In this document: in pieces, positions 25,312 through 34,114 of the stretch
Numbering within the stretch: position 1 is the first letter of the stretch
How the letters are laid out: every line of letters begins with the position of its first letter
DNA from: Planctomyces sp.
GTDB lineage: Bacteria > Planctomycetota > Planctomycetia > Planctomycetales > Planctomycetaceae
DNA length: 64,000 bases
Direction of reading: 5' to 3'
Assembly: GCA_016795105.1 (NCBI GenBank)
Contig: JAEUIH010000006.1
Location: 62,001 to 126,000 of the forward strand
The notes under the pieces: model-generated
What the model saw: only the letters and a program-made list of their open reading frames with translations
The model's database searches: none
What the model was told of the DNA's origin: nothing
Program-made: the position numbers and the translations under genes

Positions 25312-26112
25312 CTATTGAGCTGGGTATGGGTCCGCGAATGCGCCGAAAGCCCCCAATCCACCATCCACTTCCAGGTCTGTTGCCGTGACAAAAGACGCTG
25401 CCGCACTCGCCAGCCATAACACGGCTGCAGCGATTTCTTCTGGTTTCCCAATCCTTCCGACAGGGTGTCGATGAGCAATTTCGTGTTCTCCGCCCTGTGC
25501 GTCGAGTGATGCTCGAACCATGGGCGTGTCGATGCATCCGGGTGACACTGACACAACCCGGATTCCCTGCCGCGCATATTCGACACCCCACTGGCGAGTC
25601 TGCATCAGGTTGGCGGCCTTGATGGGACCGTATGCGGGAACTTCGCGGGCTGTGCGATGAGCCTGACCGCTGGCGAGATTCACAATCACGCCACTGCGCT
25701 GAGCCAGCATCACAGGAACCGCGTGCTTTGCCATAAATGTGTACCCCGACATATTCACACCGATCATACGATCCCAAAGTTCTGCCGTCAGCTCATGCAG
25801 CGGTACATACGACGATCTGGGCTGAATCGCCGCATTGTTCACAAGCACATCGAGGGCGCCAAACTGATCGACTGTGAAGGCGACTGCATTCTTACAGTCG
25901 TCTTCAACAGATGTGTCGCCTCGAACAAACGCGATTTGTGTTGAGAAGTTGTTCGCGGCACTGTCATCCACGTCCATACAAACGACGGATGCTCCTGATG
26001 CCAGCCATGCTTCACACACGGCCCGCCCGATCCCATTTGCGCCACCGCTGACAAGTACGACGCGGCCGCTGTTGTCATAATTCACGCTGCCAGCAGGTCG
26101 CAAAGAAGTCAC
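25312..26112 (-). CDS. Short-chain dehydrogenase/reductase (SDR)
   Basis: This 266-residue classical SDR oxidoreductase has the cofactor motif VSGGANGIGRA (about residues 20-30), the NNAAIQ stretch, the catalytic serine near ASGQAH, and tyrosine and lysine in YGPIKAA, so all catalytic residues are present. The end DLEVDGGLGAFG fits the family. D47 in CMDVDD after the second strand suggests NAD(H) rather than NADP(H). Substrates of this group range from sugars to steroids and fatty acyl chains; I cannot choose. The start is a GTG at 26112 with GGAG eight bases upstream. Confidence 0.88.
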   Translation of the reverse strand: MTSLRPAGSVNYDNSGRVVLVSGGANGIGRAVCEAWLASGASVVCMDVDDSAANNFSTQIAFVRGDTSVEDDCKNAVAFTVDQFGALDVLVNNAAIQPRSSYVPLHELTAELWDRMIGVNMSGYTFMAKHAVPVMLAQRSGVIVNLASGQAHRTAREVPAYGPIKAANLMQTRQWGVEYARQGIRVVSVSPGCIDTPMVRASLDAQGGEHEIAHRHPVGRIGKPEEIAAAVLWLASAAASFVTATDLEVDGGLGAFGAFADPYPAQ

Positions 26113-26175
26113 AGAAGAGTCTCCTGTCGTTCAGGTGTGTTGTTGCCAATTGAGAACCGTCACTGCCGATCGGGT

Positions 26176-27135
26176 TCATGCTGCGGATGTTTTACGTTTT
26201 CTGCGGGCATCAGCCGGAGTCTTCCAGCGACGGTGGACCCAGAAGTACTGTTCCGGTGCTTTGAGAATCAGTCGTTCCAGTGCGCTAGTGAATTCCTGTG
26301 TGAGTTCCTGCAGACCGTTTGGGCCCTGAAAGTCTTTTGCATCCAGGATCTCTTCGGTTGTCAGGTTGAAGCGAACCCAGTTTGTAGATGTCTGTTCTTT
26401 GGGCGGAAGACGCCATGCGCCGCCTACAATGATCAACGCGTTATATTGCAGTGCGAGCAGTCCGATGGACTTGAAGGTAGAAGCAGGCTTCCCGAAGAAG
26501 TCGACAAAGATTCCGGACTTTCCCGCATCCTGATCGCACAGTAAAGAAATCATGCCGCCTCGTTCGAGAGTGTCAGCGATTTCCGTGCCACCCCCGGATT
26601 TGGAGATCAGCTGGTTGCCGGTGGATTCCCGGAATCTCCGGAACCAAGCGTGCAGCCATGGATTGTCGAGTTCTCTTGCAACGACACCCATTGGAAAGCC
26701 AAACATCCCGAAGGTGTTCACAGCAACTTCCCAGTTTCCAAAGTGACCTCCGAGCATCAGGACTGGTCGACCGGCCAGCAGGGCTTTGACGCAGTCTTCC
26801 CGACGCGAAAAATCCAGATAGTTGCCACAGTTTTCCAGCCGAAGGAACTTAGGCAGCTGGATGACTTCGCAGACCAGCCGAAACAAATGGCGCCACATCC
26901 CATGGATCACGGCATCGATTTCTTCGTCGCTCTTTGAGTCTGTAAATACCTGCTTCAGGTTATCCTTTGCAACTTCGTAACGACTCAGCTTTCGGGGAAC
27001 CAGATGAACCATAATCCAGGCGACTGCGTCAGCGATGGCAAACGCCAGACGCACCGGAAGAACTCGGATCACGAACACGAAGCTGAGAAACAGACAGTAT
27101 TCTGCGAAGTAGCGAATTTTGCGTCGAGTGATCAT
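26176..27135 (-). CDS. Lysophospholipid acyltransferase family protein (LpxL/HtrB-like)
   Basis: The enzyme should transfer an acyl chain to lipid A or a related lipid. The 319-residue protein has an N-terminal membrane segment (about 15-48) and the acyltransferase motif GGHFGNWE with the HxxxxE catalytic pair, followed later by GGMISLLCDQDAGKSGIFVDFFG, characteristic of the LpxL/LpxM group. The C-terminal EQYFWVHRRWKTP is the standard family ending. It implies an outer membrane with lipid A-like molecules. The ATG overlaps the stop of the HerA-like gene by one base, so the two are translated together. Confidence 0.88.
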   Translation of the reverse strand: MITRRKIRYFAEYCLFLSFVFVIRVLPVRLAFAIADAVAWIMVHLVPRKLSRYEVAKDNLKQVFTDSKSDEEIDAVIHGMWRHLFRLVCEVIQLPKFLRLENCGNYLDFSRREDCVKALLAGRPVLMLGGHFGNWEVAVNTFGMFGFPMGVVARELDNPWLHAWFRRFRESTGNQLISKSGGGTEIADTLERGGMISLLCDQDAGKSGIFVDFFGKPASTFKSIGLLALQYNALIIVGGAWRLPPKEQTSTNWVRFNLTTEEILDAKDFQGPNGLQELTQEFTSALERLILKAPEQYFWVHRRWKTPADARRKRKTSAA

Positions 27136-29573
27136 CAGAATGCTCGCTCTGAATCCGCAGAACCAGTGACCTGATATGGAAGCCAGACAAGCATAACACT
27201 GTTCACTGTGAGGTCCGATTTTCTGGGCGAGATGTCTGTTTCTTCCAGAGTCATGAATTGCGGGTCAAGCTGATGCTGAATTGTCTGAACTTCTTCTTCA
27301 ACTTTGGCTTCAAGGTCCGCCTTCTTCTGCAGAATGGCTTCCATAGATTGTTCGGCCTGACGAATGTCGTCTGCTTCCTTTGCCATGCCTGAAGCCGTCT
27401 TGATTGCTGAGCCCGCCCGAGTGAGATTCGCCGAAGAGACCGCCTTTCTGCCGAAGAGTGCTCCGAGTATTCCACCGCCGATCGAAACGGCGGCCGAGAG
27501 TGTCTTCTGTGACTTCTGGGATTTTTCACGTTCGATCCGCTGCTGAGCTCGAAGCAGCTGATCTTCAAGAGTGGCGAACTTCGACTGATACTTTGCCCGA
27601 AGCTTCTCGACCTGCAGGTCTCGCTGTTCACGAGCTTTCTGACCGATCCGTATTCGGAATGCCGCTTCCGTTTCACCGGGGTTGCTCGCCATTTTAAGTT
27701 CAGGACACTTCCAGATACTTAGCCGGTGAGTTCGGTAGATGTGAGCCTTGAGTGCGGATTCCCAGCCGGAGTAGGGTTTCTTCTGGAGCAACTCCTTTGG
27801 CAGATCGCGAAAAATGGCGTTTGGGTCATTGGGCTGAGCAGTCAGTTGAGGCAGGTCCTTTTCATCCCATTCTTCAGATTCAGACCATGGGTCAGCACCC
27901 AGGCCGTCCGCAGCAAGTCGCAGCAGAGTGACTTCATCCCAGTGGTCAATGGCTGATTTCGAATCGACGTAGTGAGCTCGTGCCTGTCCCAGCAGAGCAG
28001 GGCGGTACAGTAGTTTCTCGGGTGATCCTTTGACCGGAAAGAACGCCTCCGCAATTCCTGGCGGCAATACCGGGCGACTGTTTTCCTGAGGCGATTCATT
28101 CGTAGGAGCTGCAAAGCTTCGTGAGACAGAGTCTGCCTGAGCGCCAAGTGAAGCTGACTTCAATGGACGCATTAACTGTTCAATCTGCTGCCGCGTTACA
28201 GGACCACGCAGATAGGACAACGCCCATCGACTACGGAAGATCACGGGCTGATCTTCGTGCACGTTATTCATCAGGAAGACTCGGCTTCCAAGGCCCGCAA
28301 GAATCTGTTCCATCTTTGCCCGGTCGAAGTTCGCTCCGGTACTGGCAGCAGCACCTTCCAGCCCTTCAAGCACTCGCAGTTTGTCTCGCTCAGTCTGCAG
28401 ACGACCAAGAAACCATGTGCCGGTGTTCGATAAACCCTTGTAGTCCAGATCCACTGGATTCTGCGTCGCGAGAACACAGCCCAGGCCGTATGCGCGCGCC
28501 TGCTTGAGCAGGGTCAGCATCGGTGTTTTTGAAGGCGGATTTGCGGTTGGAGGGAAGTATCCAAAGACTTCGTCCATATACAGAATTGCTCGAAGGCTGG
28601 ATGTTCCCGGCTGGGTTCGAATCCATGACAGAATCTCGTTCAGCAGAATTGTCACGAAGAACATTCGCTCCTGGTCGGAAAGGTGAGCGATGGAGATCAC
28701 TGCAATCCGAGGCTTCCCATCAGGTGTATGAAGCAGTTTGGGGATATCGAGTGTTTCGCCTTCGAGCCATGCGGCAAAGCCGGGGGCCGACAAAAGGTTG
28801 TTCAGCATCATGGCCAGCTTGAAACGGTCCGGACCAGGGTAGAAAGACTCGAGATCCAGGAACCCGACTTTGGTAAACGGGGGAGCCGTAATGCCTTGAA
28901 TCAGTTGGCCCATCTCAATGTTCTGGCCAGATTTCCAGAAGTAATCAAACAGGCTGGAAAGCAGGATGTGCTCTCGACTCGAAATGGGATCCCCCTGGAT
29001 TTGAAGCAGAGCCAGCAGCCCCGATACTGCCGACATGATGCGATCACGATACGCTTCTGCATCCTGCAGCTGACTTGAGGTAGGTGCGTTGAAAGACTTG
29101 AGAACGGTGAGGGGACGGCCTGCATTGCTAGCCGGAGTGTAGATGGCAACTTCCGCGGCATCGCGAAACCGTTGAATACGTTCGCCCGACTGCCCCCATT
29201 CGGATAAGCCGCGAGTCCATGTGTCGGCGACTTTTTTCGCCATTTCCGATGGGGACAAGCCCTGACGAACGGCCTCTGAGGGCTCGATCCATGGCTCAAA
29301 ATCCTCCGGACGCAGATTCGGAAACGTCAGCATCAGGTTTCCAAGGTCGCCCTTAGGATCGATGGCAATTGTCGGAATTCCGTCAATCGCAGCCTCTTCC
29401 AGAAGCGAAAGACACAGGCCTGTTTTGCCACTGCCAGTCATCCCAACGCAGACTGCGTGGGTGGTGAGATCCTTAGAGTCGTACATCACCAGGTCAGAGA
29501 CTGACGTTTGTCCACTGGCAAGGTCGTGTTTTTTGCCGAGGTAAAATTGGCCGAGCTTTTCGAAGTCTGTCAT
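27135..29573 (-). CDS. HerA-like (DUF87) ATP-binding protein with C-terminal coiled coil
   Basis: The 812-residue protein has an FtsK/HerA-type ATPase core: Walker A VGMTGSGKTGL (about residues 44-54), IDPKGDLGNL and Walker B ILYMDEVFGYFPP, then LATQNPVDLDYKGLSN as the sensor region. Residues 470-620 are unassigned, and about 640-780 is rich in Glu, Lys and Arg with heptad character, interrupted by a GGGILGALFGRKA glycine-zipper-like stretch. HerA proteins are DNA translocases, often with NurA nuclease, but no nuclease gene is adjacent. The glycine-zipper segment hints at membrane association. It is translated with the downstream acyltransferase gene through a TGATG overlap. Confidence 0.8.
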   Translation of the reverse strand: MTDFEKLGQFYLGKKHDLASGQTSVSDLVMYDSKDLTTHAVCVGMTGSGKTGLCLSLLEEAAIDGIPTIAIDPKGDLGNLMLTFPNLRPEDFEPWIEPSEAVRQGLSPSEMAKKVADTWTRGLSEWGQSGERIQRFRDAAEVAIYTPASNAGRPLTVLKSFNAPTSSQLQDAEAYRDRIMSAVSGLLALLQIQGDPISSREHILLSSLFDYFWKSGQNIEMGQLIQGITAPPFTKVGFLDLESFYPGPDRFKLAMMLNNLLSAPGFAAWLEGETLDIPKLLHTPDGKPRIAVISIAHLSDQERMFFVTILLNEILSWIRTQPGTSSLRAILYMDEVFGYFPPTANPPSKTPMLTLLKQARAYGLGCVLATQNPVDLDYKGLSNTGTWFLGRLQTERDKLRVLEGLEGAAASTGANFDRAKMEQILAGLGSRVFLMNNVHEDQPVIFRSRWALSYLRGPVTRQQIEQLMRPLKSASLGAQADSVSRSFAAPTNESPQENSRPVLPPGIAEAFFPVKGSPEKLLYRPALLGQARAHYVDSKSAIDHWDEVTLLRLAADGLGADPWSESEEWDEKDLPQLTAQPNDPNAIFRDLPKELLQKKPYSGWESALKAHIYRTHRLSIWKCPELKMASNPGETEAAFRIRIGQKAREQRDLQVEKLRAKYQSKFATLEDQLLRAQQRIEREKSQKSQKTLSAAVSIGGGILGALFGRKAVSSANLTRAGSAIKTASGMAKEADDIRQAEQSMEAILQKKADLEAKVEEEVQTIQHQLDPQFMTLEETDISPRKSDLTVNSVMLVWLPYQVTGSADSERAF

Positions 29574-29833
29574 GGAGACGTATCAGTCGGTACGATAAAG
29601 GGGGGAACAAAGTGCGACGTGGGGAATATAGGGTGGAGTTTCGTGGATTCCGCGAAGTTCAGCAATCGCGGTTCGTGGAAAGTCTCTGGCATTCGGCGAC
29701 TCGTCCTTGACAGAGAAACCGCGGTTTGACAGTATGTGCCCTTCTGGATGCCCACTAATGAACACTTGTCGACTGTCATCTCTGGGTGTCATTTCAGTTC
29801 ATGTGAAGACGATTTGGTTCGGGTGAAGTAGTC

Positions 29834-30016
29834 ATGGCCGTTCCCAAGCGAAGGCAGTCAAAGTCACGATCACGTAAGCGCAACAGCCATAACGCGGTAC
29901 GACCGCGTCAGCTTGCGAAGTGCAGCCAGTGTGGAACGATGGTTCCGACGCACGTGGTTTGTCCAACCTGCGGATTTTACCAGGGTCGTGTCCTGGTTGA
30001 TGACACAGAGGAATAA
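29834..30016 (+). CDS. rpmF: 50S ribosomal protein L32
   Basis: This 60-residue basic protein has the L32 start MAVPKRRQSKSRSRKRNSHN and a zinc ribbon CSQC...CPTC, so it is the zinc-binding (C+) form. It opens the fatty-acid gene cluster, an arrangement widespread in bacteria that ties lipid synthesis to ribosome production; plsX starts 7 bases later. The upstream 260 bases contain two TTGACA boxes (29707-29712 and 29726-29731), but neither has a convincing -10 partner. Confidence 0.97.
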   Translation: MAVPKRRQSKSRSRKRNSHNAVRPRQLAKCSQCGTMVPTHVVCPTCGFYQGRVLVDDTEE

Positions 30017-30022
30017 CCTGCA

Positions 30023-31030
30023 ATGCGAATCGCCCTGGACGCCATGGGCGGAGATTTCGCTCCGGCCCCGAATATTATAGGGGCCATCGAAGCGGTTGCT
30101 CAGATCCCTGATCTGGAAGTGCTGCTTGTGGGCGATCGTGCGCCACTTGAGCAGGAAATTGCCTCGGCGGGCGGTATTCCGGCATCGATACGGATTGTGG
30201 AATCCGAGGGTGTCGTTGGCATGGAAGAGAAGCCAACGGTCGCACTTCGAGAGAAGCCCAACTGTTCGATTGTCAGATGCTGGCAGTTGATGGCGAGTGG
30301 AGAAGCGGATGCGGTCGTGAGTGCCGGGAATACTGGTGCCGTGGTTGCAGCTGGTTTGAGAACTCGACTGTTCCTGAAGGGTGTGAAGCGACCCGGGATT
30401 GCGGTCACTCTGCCGACGCTCACAGGACCCTGTGTGCTGGTGGATGTTGGTGCGAATCCGGCAGCTCGTCCGGAGCATCTGTATCAGTATGGTTTGATGG
30501 GTTCGATTTACGCCCGCGAGATGCTGGGTGTCGCGACGCCTCGAATTGGGCTGATGAACATTGGTAGCGAAGACGGTAAAGGGAATGAGCTTTACCGTGA
30601 GACGCACTCCTTCCTGTGCAATTCACCTTTGCGACATGCGTATGTAGGCAATGTCGAAGGGCGTGGGTTGTATCACGGGGAAGCGGATGTATTGATTTGT
30701 GAGGGATTTGTTGGCAACGTTGTGCTGAAGGTCAGCGAAGGAATGGCTGAGTTCCTTCTGAGAACAGTGGGCGGTGCGCTTCTGAAGGCATTGACTTCGG
30801 AGCGTGAGGTTGCCGCAAAAACGTTATCACAGGTCACACAGCAATTCCGTTATCAGGAAGCTGGTGGAGCACCGCTGCTGGGCATTGATGGCATCTGCAT
30901 CATCTGCCATGGATCCAGCGACGGCGATTCGATTCGCAACGCTTTGAAAATGGCGACGCAGATGGACGATCACCACATCAATTCACAGATCGTAGAACAG
31001 TTGGCGGCAATGCCAGCGCGATCTGAATAA
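30023..31030 (+). CDS. plsX: Phosphate acyltransferase PlsX
   Basis: PlsX converts acyl-ACP to acyl-phosphate, the first step of phosphatidic acid synthesis by the PlsX/PlsY route. The 335-residue protein starts with IALDAMGGDFAP and contains VSAGNTGAVVAAG, LVDVGANP and LLGIDGICIICHGSSD, all family hallmarks, over its full length. It acts at the inner membrane surface. It is 7 bases after rpmF and 14 bases before fabD, within one operon. Confidence 0.97.
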   Translation: MRIALDAMGGDFAPAPNIIGAIEAVAQIPDLEVLLVGDRAPLEQEIASAGGIPASIRIVESEGVVGMEEKPTVALREKPNCSIVRCWQLMASGEADAVVSAGNTGAVVAAGLRTRLFLKGVKRPGIAVTLPTLTGPCVLVDVGANPAARPEHLYQYGLMGSIYAREMLGVATPRIGLMNIGSEDGKGNELYRETHSFLCNSPLRHAYVGNVEGRGLYHGEADVLICEGFVGNVVLKVSEGMAEFLLRTVGGALLKALTSEREVAAKTLSQVTQQFRYQEAGGAPLLGIDGICIICHGSSDGDSIRNALKMATQMDDHHINSQIVEQLAAMPARSE

Positions 31031-31043
31031 TGGGCATTGAGCT

Positions 31044-31973
31044 ATGTCGAAGACGGCCTTATTTTTTCCCGGACAGGGTGCGCAGCATGTAGGGATGGGT
31101 CGACGGCTTGCCGAACAGTACGCAGGCGCTCGTCGACTGTACGATCAGGCCCGTGAGATCCTCGGCTTTGACCTGGCGGAGCTTTGTTTCCGGGGACCCG
31201 CATCGGACCTCGATTCAACAGTGATTAGTCAGCCAGCATTGTTTGTGACAAGTCTGGCGGCACTTGAGAAGCTGCGAGCGGATTCGCCGGATGTTGTTCT
31301 GGGCTGCGAGATGGCAGCCGGTTTGAGTCTGGGTGAATACACAGCACTGGTGTTTGCTGGTGCGATGTCTTTTGAAGATGGTCTGCGAGTGGTTCAGCGT
31401 CGAGGCCAGGCGATGCAGGCGGCCGCGGATTCGACACCTTCCGGGATGGTCAGCATTTTGCTCCTGGAGCTGGCACAGGTTGAGCAGATTGTTCAGGAAG
31501 CATCTGCCCATGGCACACTGGCAATCGCCAATTATCTGTGTCCCGGAAATCTGGTTGTGAGTGGCGAGAATGCTGCGTGTGAACGAGCTGCAGAGCTGGC
31601 AATGGCAGCAGGTGGTCGAGCGATTCCGCTGGCAGTTGCGGGTGCGTTTCATACAACGATTATGAAGCCGGCCGATGATCAGCTTGCGGAGGCACTGGCT
31701 GGAGTCGCAATCAGGACTCCTGAGATTCCGGTGGTATCAAACGTAGATGCGAAGCCGCACACGGATCCGGAAGAAATTCGGCAGATCCTGATACAGCAGG
31801 TTGTGAATCCGGTTCGCTGGGAAGATTCTATCAACTACATGCTGGCCGAAGGCTGCACTGATTTCTATGAAGTGGGGCCAGGAAAAGTCCTGAAGGGGCT
31901 ATTGAAGCGAATCAGCAGGAAATCCGCCTGCAGCTCTGTAAATGACTCGTTTGATGAAACGGGTGGCGTCTGA
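31044..31973 (+). CDS. fabD: Malonyl-CoA:ACP transacylase
   Basis: FabD loads malonyl groups onto ACP. In its 309 residues the oxyanion-hole start FPGQGAQHVGMG, the nucleophile serine in GLSLGEYTAL, the malonate-binding arginine region QRRGQAMQ and the catalytic histidine in VAGAFHTTIM are all present. The C-terminal FYEVGPGKVLKGLLKRI is typical. It is in the plsX operon. In most bacteria fabH precedes fabD here, and it is missing. Confidence 0.96.
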   Translation: MSKTALFFPGQGAQHVGMGRRLAEQYAGARRLYDQAREILGFDLAELCFRGPASDLDSTVISQPALFVTSLAALEKLRADSPDVVLGCEMAAGLSLGEYTALVFAGAMSFEDGLRVVQRRGQAMQAAADSTPSGMVSILLLELAQVEQIVQEASAHGTLAIANYLCPGNLVVSGENAACERAAELAMAAGGRAIPLAVAGAFHTTIMKPADDQLAEALAGVAIRTPEIPVVSNVDAKPHTDPEEIRQILIQQVVNPVRWEDSINYMLAEGCTDFYEVGPGKVLKGLLKRISRKSACSSVNDSFDETGGV

Positions 31974-32058
31974 AGTTTCGGGCGAAAAGAAGTTGCCTGA
32001 GTCCCTGACGAAAAGAATTCGCTGTTTTTTGGCAACGTAACGGGACATGCCGGAATCG

Positions 32059-32086
32059 TCGGGTTTACACGAATTCGCAAACCCGA
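32059..32086 (+). promoter_or_regulatory. Hairpin in the fabD-acpP intergenic region
   Basis: TCGGGTTT (32059-32066) pairs perfectly with AAACCCGA (32079-32086) around a 12-base loop, about 58 bases before the acpP start. No T-run follows, so a processing or stabilising element for the abundant acpP message is more likely than a terminator. The role is inferred. Confidence 0.4.
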
Positions 32087-32144
32087 TATATCTTCCGCAC
32101 CGTACGTGGTTCCGCAGAATTTAAGTGGATGGAGGAAATGATCA

Positions 32145-32375
32145 GTGTCCATTGAAGAAGACGTGATTGGCATCGTCAGCGATCAGCTTGACGTCCCTAA
32201 AGAAGAAATTACCCGTGAAAGCTCGTTTGTAGACGATCTGAAAGCGGATTCACTCGATATTGTCGAACTTGTGATGGCTCTTGAAGACAAATTTGATATC
32301 AAGATTCCGGACGAAGACTACGACAAGATCAAGACGGTTGGTAACGCCATCACTTATATCGAAGGCAAGTCCTGA
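32145..32375 (+). CDS. acpP: Acyl carrier protein
   Basis: This 76-residue acidic carrier holds growing acyl chains on a phosphopantetheine arm attached to S36 in the DSLD motif. The start is a GTG at 32145: GGAGG lies at 32131-32135, nine bases upstream, and the family N-terminus ([10 protein letters not shown]) follows at once. The ATG at 32138 belongs to another frame and encodes only five residues before a TGA that overlaps the acpP start. It lies between fabD and fabF, with a hairpin on each side. Confidence 0.97.
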   Translation: MSIEEDVIGIVSDQLDVPKEEITRESSFVDDLKADSLDIVELVMALEDKFDIKIPDEDYDKIKTVGNAITYIEGKS

Positions 32376-32419
32376 GTTTCCCGCACTGCTGTTTCGGGAA
32401 TTCTCTGCTGAACTGAATC

Positions 32420-32475
32420 CAGGCGACTCGGCGTGACTTCACGGAAGGAAGTCTGTCGTTCGCCTGTTCATTTTT
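32420..32475 (+). terminator. Stem-loop followed by a T-rich run, downstream of acpP
   Basis: CAGGCGA (32420-32426) pairs with TCGCCTG (32460-32466), enclosing an inner stem GACTTC/GAAGTC (32435-32440, 32448-32453); TTCATTTTT follows. This looks like a partial intrinsic terminator, which would raise acpP message relative to fabF. It is imperfect because of the internal loop. Confidence 0.5.
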
Positions 32476-32527
32476 CCAACGCTGTCAGCATTGGCAGTGA
32501 GAGCCTCTTATTGCCGCGAGCTGCAGG

Positions 32528-33775
32528 ATGTCAGGCCGTCGAGTTGTTGTAACCGGGATGGGGGTTGTAACTCCCCTGGGATTCGACCTGGAAAGCGTCT
32601 GGGAATCGGTGTGCGCTGGCAAGAGCGGTGTTAGTCCGATTCAGCGATTCGACTGCCGTGACTTCAAGGTTCGATTTGGCGGCGAGATTCGGGATTTTGA
32701 CCTGAGTGCTCACCTCGACATCGACAGCAAAGATACCCGCAGAATTGATCGCTTTGGTCAGTTCGCTCTTCTCGCCACTCATCATGCAATTCGCCAGGCG
32801 GGCATCGACTTTACGATTGGTGATCCGTACCGTTATGGAGTGCTTGTCGGTAGCGGCATCGGTGGACTCGACGAAATCGAAGATCAGCATTCCAAGCTTT
32901 TTGATCGCGGCCCGGATCGAATCTCCGCGTTCATGATTCCGAAGTTGATCATCAACGCAGCCAGTGGAAATATCTCCGTTCGCTGGGGACTACGAGGGCC
33001 GAATACGGCAGTTTGTACTGCGTGTGCATCCGGAACAAATGCGATCGGCGACGCATTTCGACTTGTCCAGTGGGGAATCGCGGATGTGATGGTGGCTGGA
33101 GGAACTGAGGCTGCTCTGACACCGATGGGAATCGCCGGATTTGCCCGGATGAATGCGCTTTCCACCCGCAATGATCAACCGTGTGAAGCAAGTCGGCCGT
33201 TCGACCAGGACAGGGATGGATTTGTCCTGTCCGAGGGAGCCGGCATTATGATCCTGGAAGAGTATGAATTTGCTCGACGCAGAGGTGCCCGGATTCTTGC
33301 TGAAGTGAAGGGCTATGGGATGTCGGCGGATGCCACGCACCTGACTGCTCCGGATGTTAACGGGGCCGGGGCTGCTCACGCCATGCACTCAGCAATACGA
33401 GACGCAGGACTTAACGTTGATGACATCGACTACATCAATGCTCATGGTACCAGTACGCCACTCGGCGATGTGGCGGAATCCAACGCCATACGCCGGGTAT
33501 TTGGTAGTCATGCCGACGGTTTGATGGTTTCGAGTACCAAGAGCCAGCTTGGGCATCTGTTGGGTGCTTCGGGTGGCGTCGAGTCCGTCTTTTGTGTGAT
33601 GTCTTTGCTGAGACACATCGTTCCTCCCACCATTAATCTCGAGCACCCGGATGAACGGTGTGATCTGGATTATGTGCCGTTTGAAGCGAGGGATTCCCGT
33701 GTTCGCCACACCATGAAAAACAGCTTTGGTTTTGGTGGGCACAACGCCTGTCTGGTGTTTGGCCAGATGGACTAA
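32528..33775 (+). CDS. fabF: Beta-ketoacyl-ACP synthase II
   Basis: FabF elongates acyl-ACP by condensation with malonyl-ACP. The 415-residue protein has the complete triad: nucleophile C166 in CTACASG, H306 in INAHGTSTPLGD and H343 after K338 in STKSQLGHLLGA. The N-terminal VVVTGMGVVTPLG and the C-terminal NSFGFGGHNACL are standard. It is the catalytically competent partner to the degenerate ketosynthase encoded about 340 bases downstream. Confidence 0.96.
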   Translation: MSGRRVVVTGMGVVTPLGFDLESVWESVCAGKSGVSPIQRFDCRDFKVRFGGEIRDFDLSAHLDIDSKDTRRIDRFGQFALLATHHAIRQAGIDFTIGDPYRYGVLVGSGIGGLDEIEDQHSKLFDRGPDRISAFMIPKLIINAASGNISVRWGLRGPNTAVCTACASGTNAIGDAFRLVQWGIADVMVAGGTEAALTPMGIAGFARMNALSTRNDQPCEASRPFDQDRDGFVLSEGAGIMILEEYEFARRRGARILAEVKGYGMSADATHLTAPDVNGAGAAHAMHSAIRDAGLNVDDIDYINAHGTSTPLGDVAESNAIRRVFGSHADGLMVSSTKSQLGHLLGASGGVESVFCVMSLLRHIVPPTINLEHPDERCDLDYVPFEARDSRVRHTMKNSFGFGGHNACLVFGQMD

Positions 33776-34114
33776 GCGGCCCCCCCAGGTGTCCGTTGAG
33801 TGTTCCCGGTTACTGAAAACGGAAAAAAAACGACGATTGAAGCCTGGGTTTCAAGTTGTGTGTGGGTGTTGTTAAGTTGTTGACTGGTAAATACTTGCGG
33901 CATGTGCTTTCGGGGGTTCGCAAGTTTTCCGTGTTTCTCGACTGTCATGATTGCACCGGACTCAGCGTCACTTCGTGTAAATTGCCGTCGCCGCGCAGTA
34001 TTGAGGGTTTCTCGTTGTTAAAATTGGGCGGTTTATGTCGATCGTGATTTGGCAGCATTTGGTGCTGTGAATCGGATGAGAACTACGTCTTGGGCCTTGA
34101 TTGAGTCATCAGAT
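33776..34114. other. Intergenic region between fabF and the ketosynthase-like gene
   Basis: About 340 bases separate the two ketosynthase genes, much more than elsewhere in the cluster. I find no gene and no clear terminator or promoter. TTGACT at about 33881 is a possible -35 box without a good -10, so separate transcription of the second gene is possible but unproven. Confidence 0.4.
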
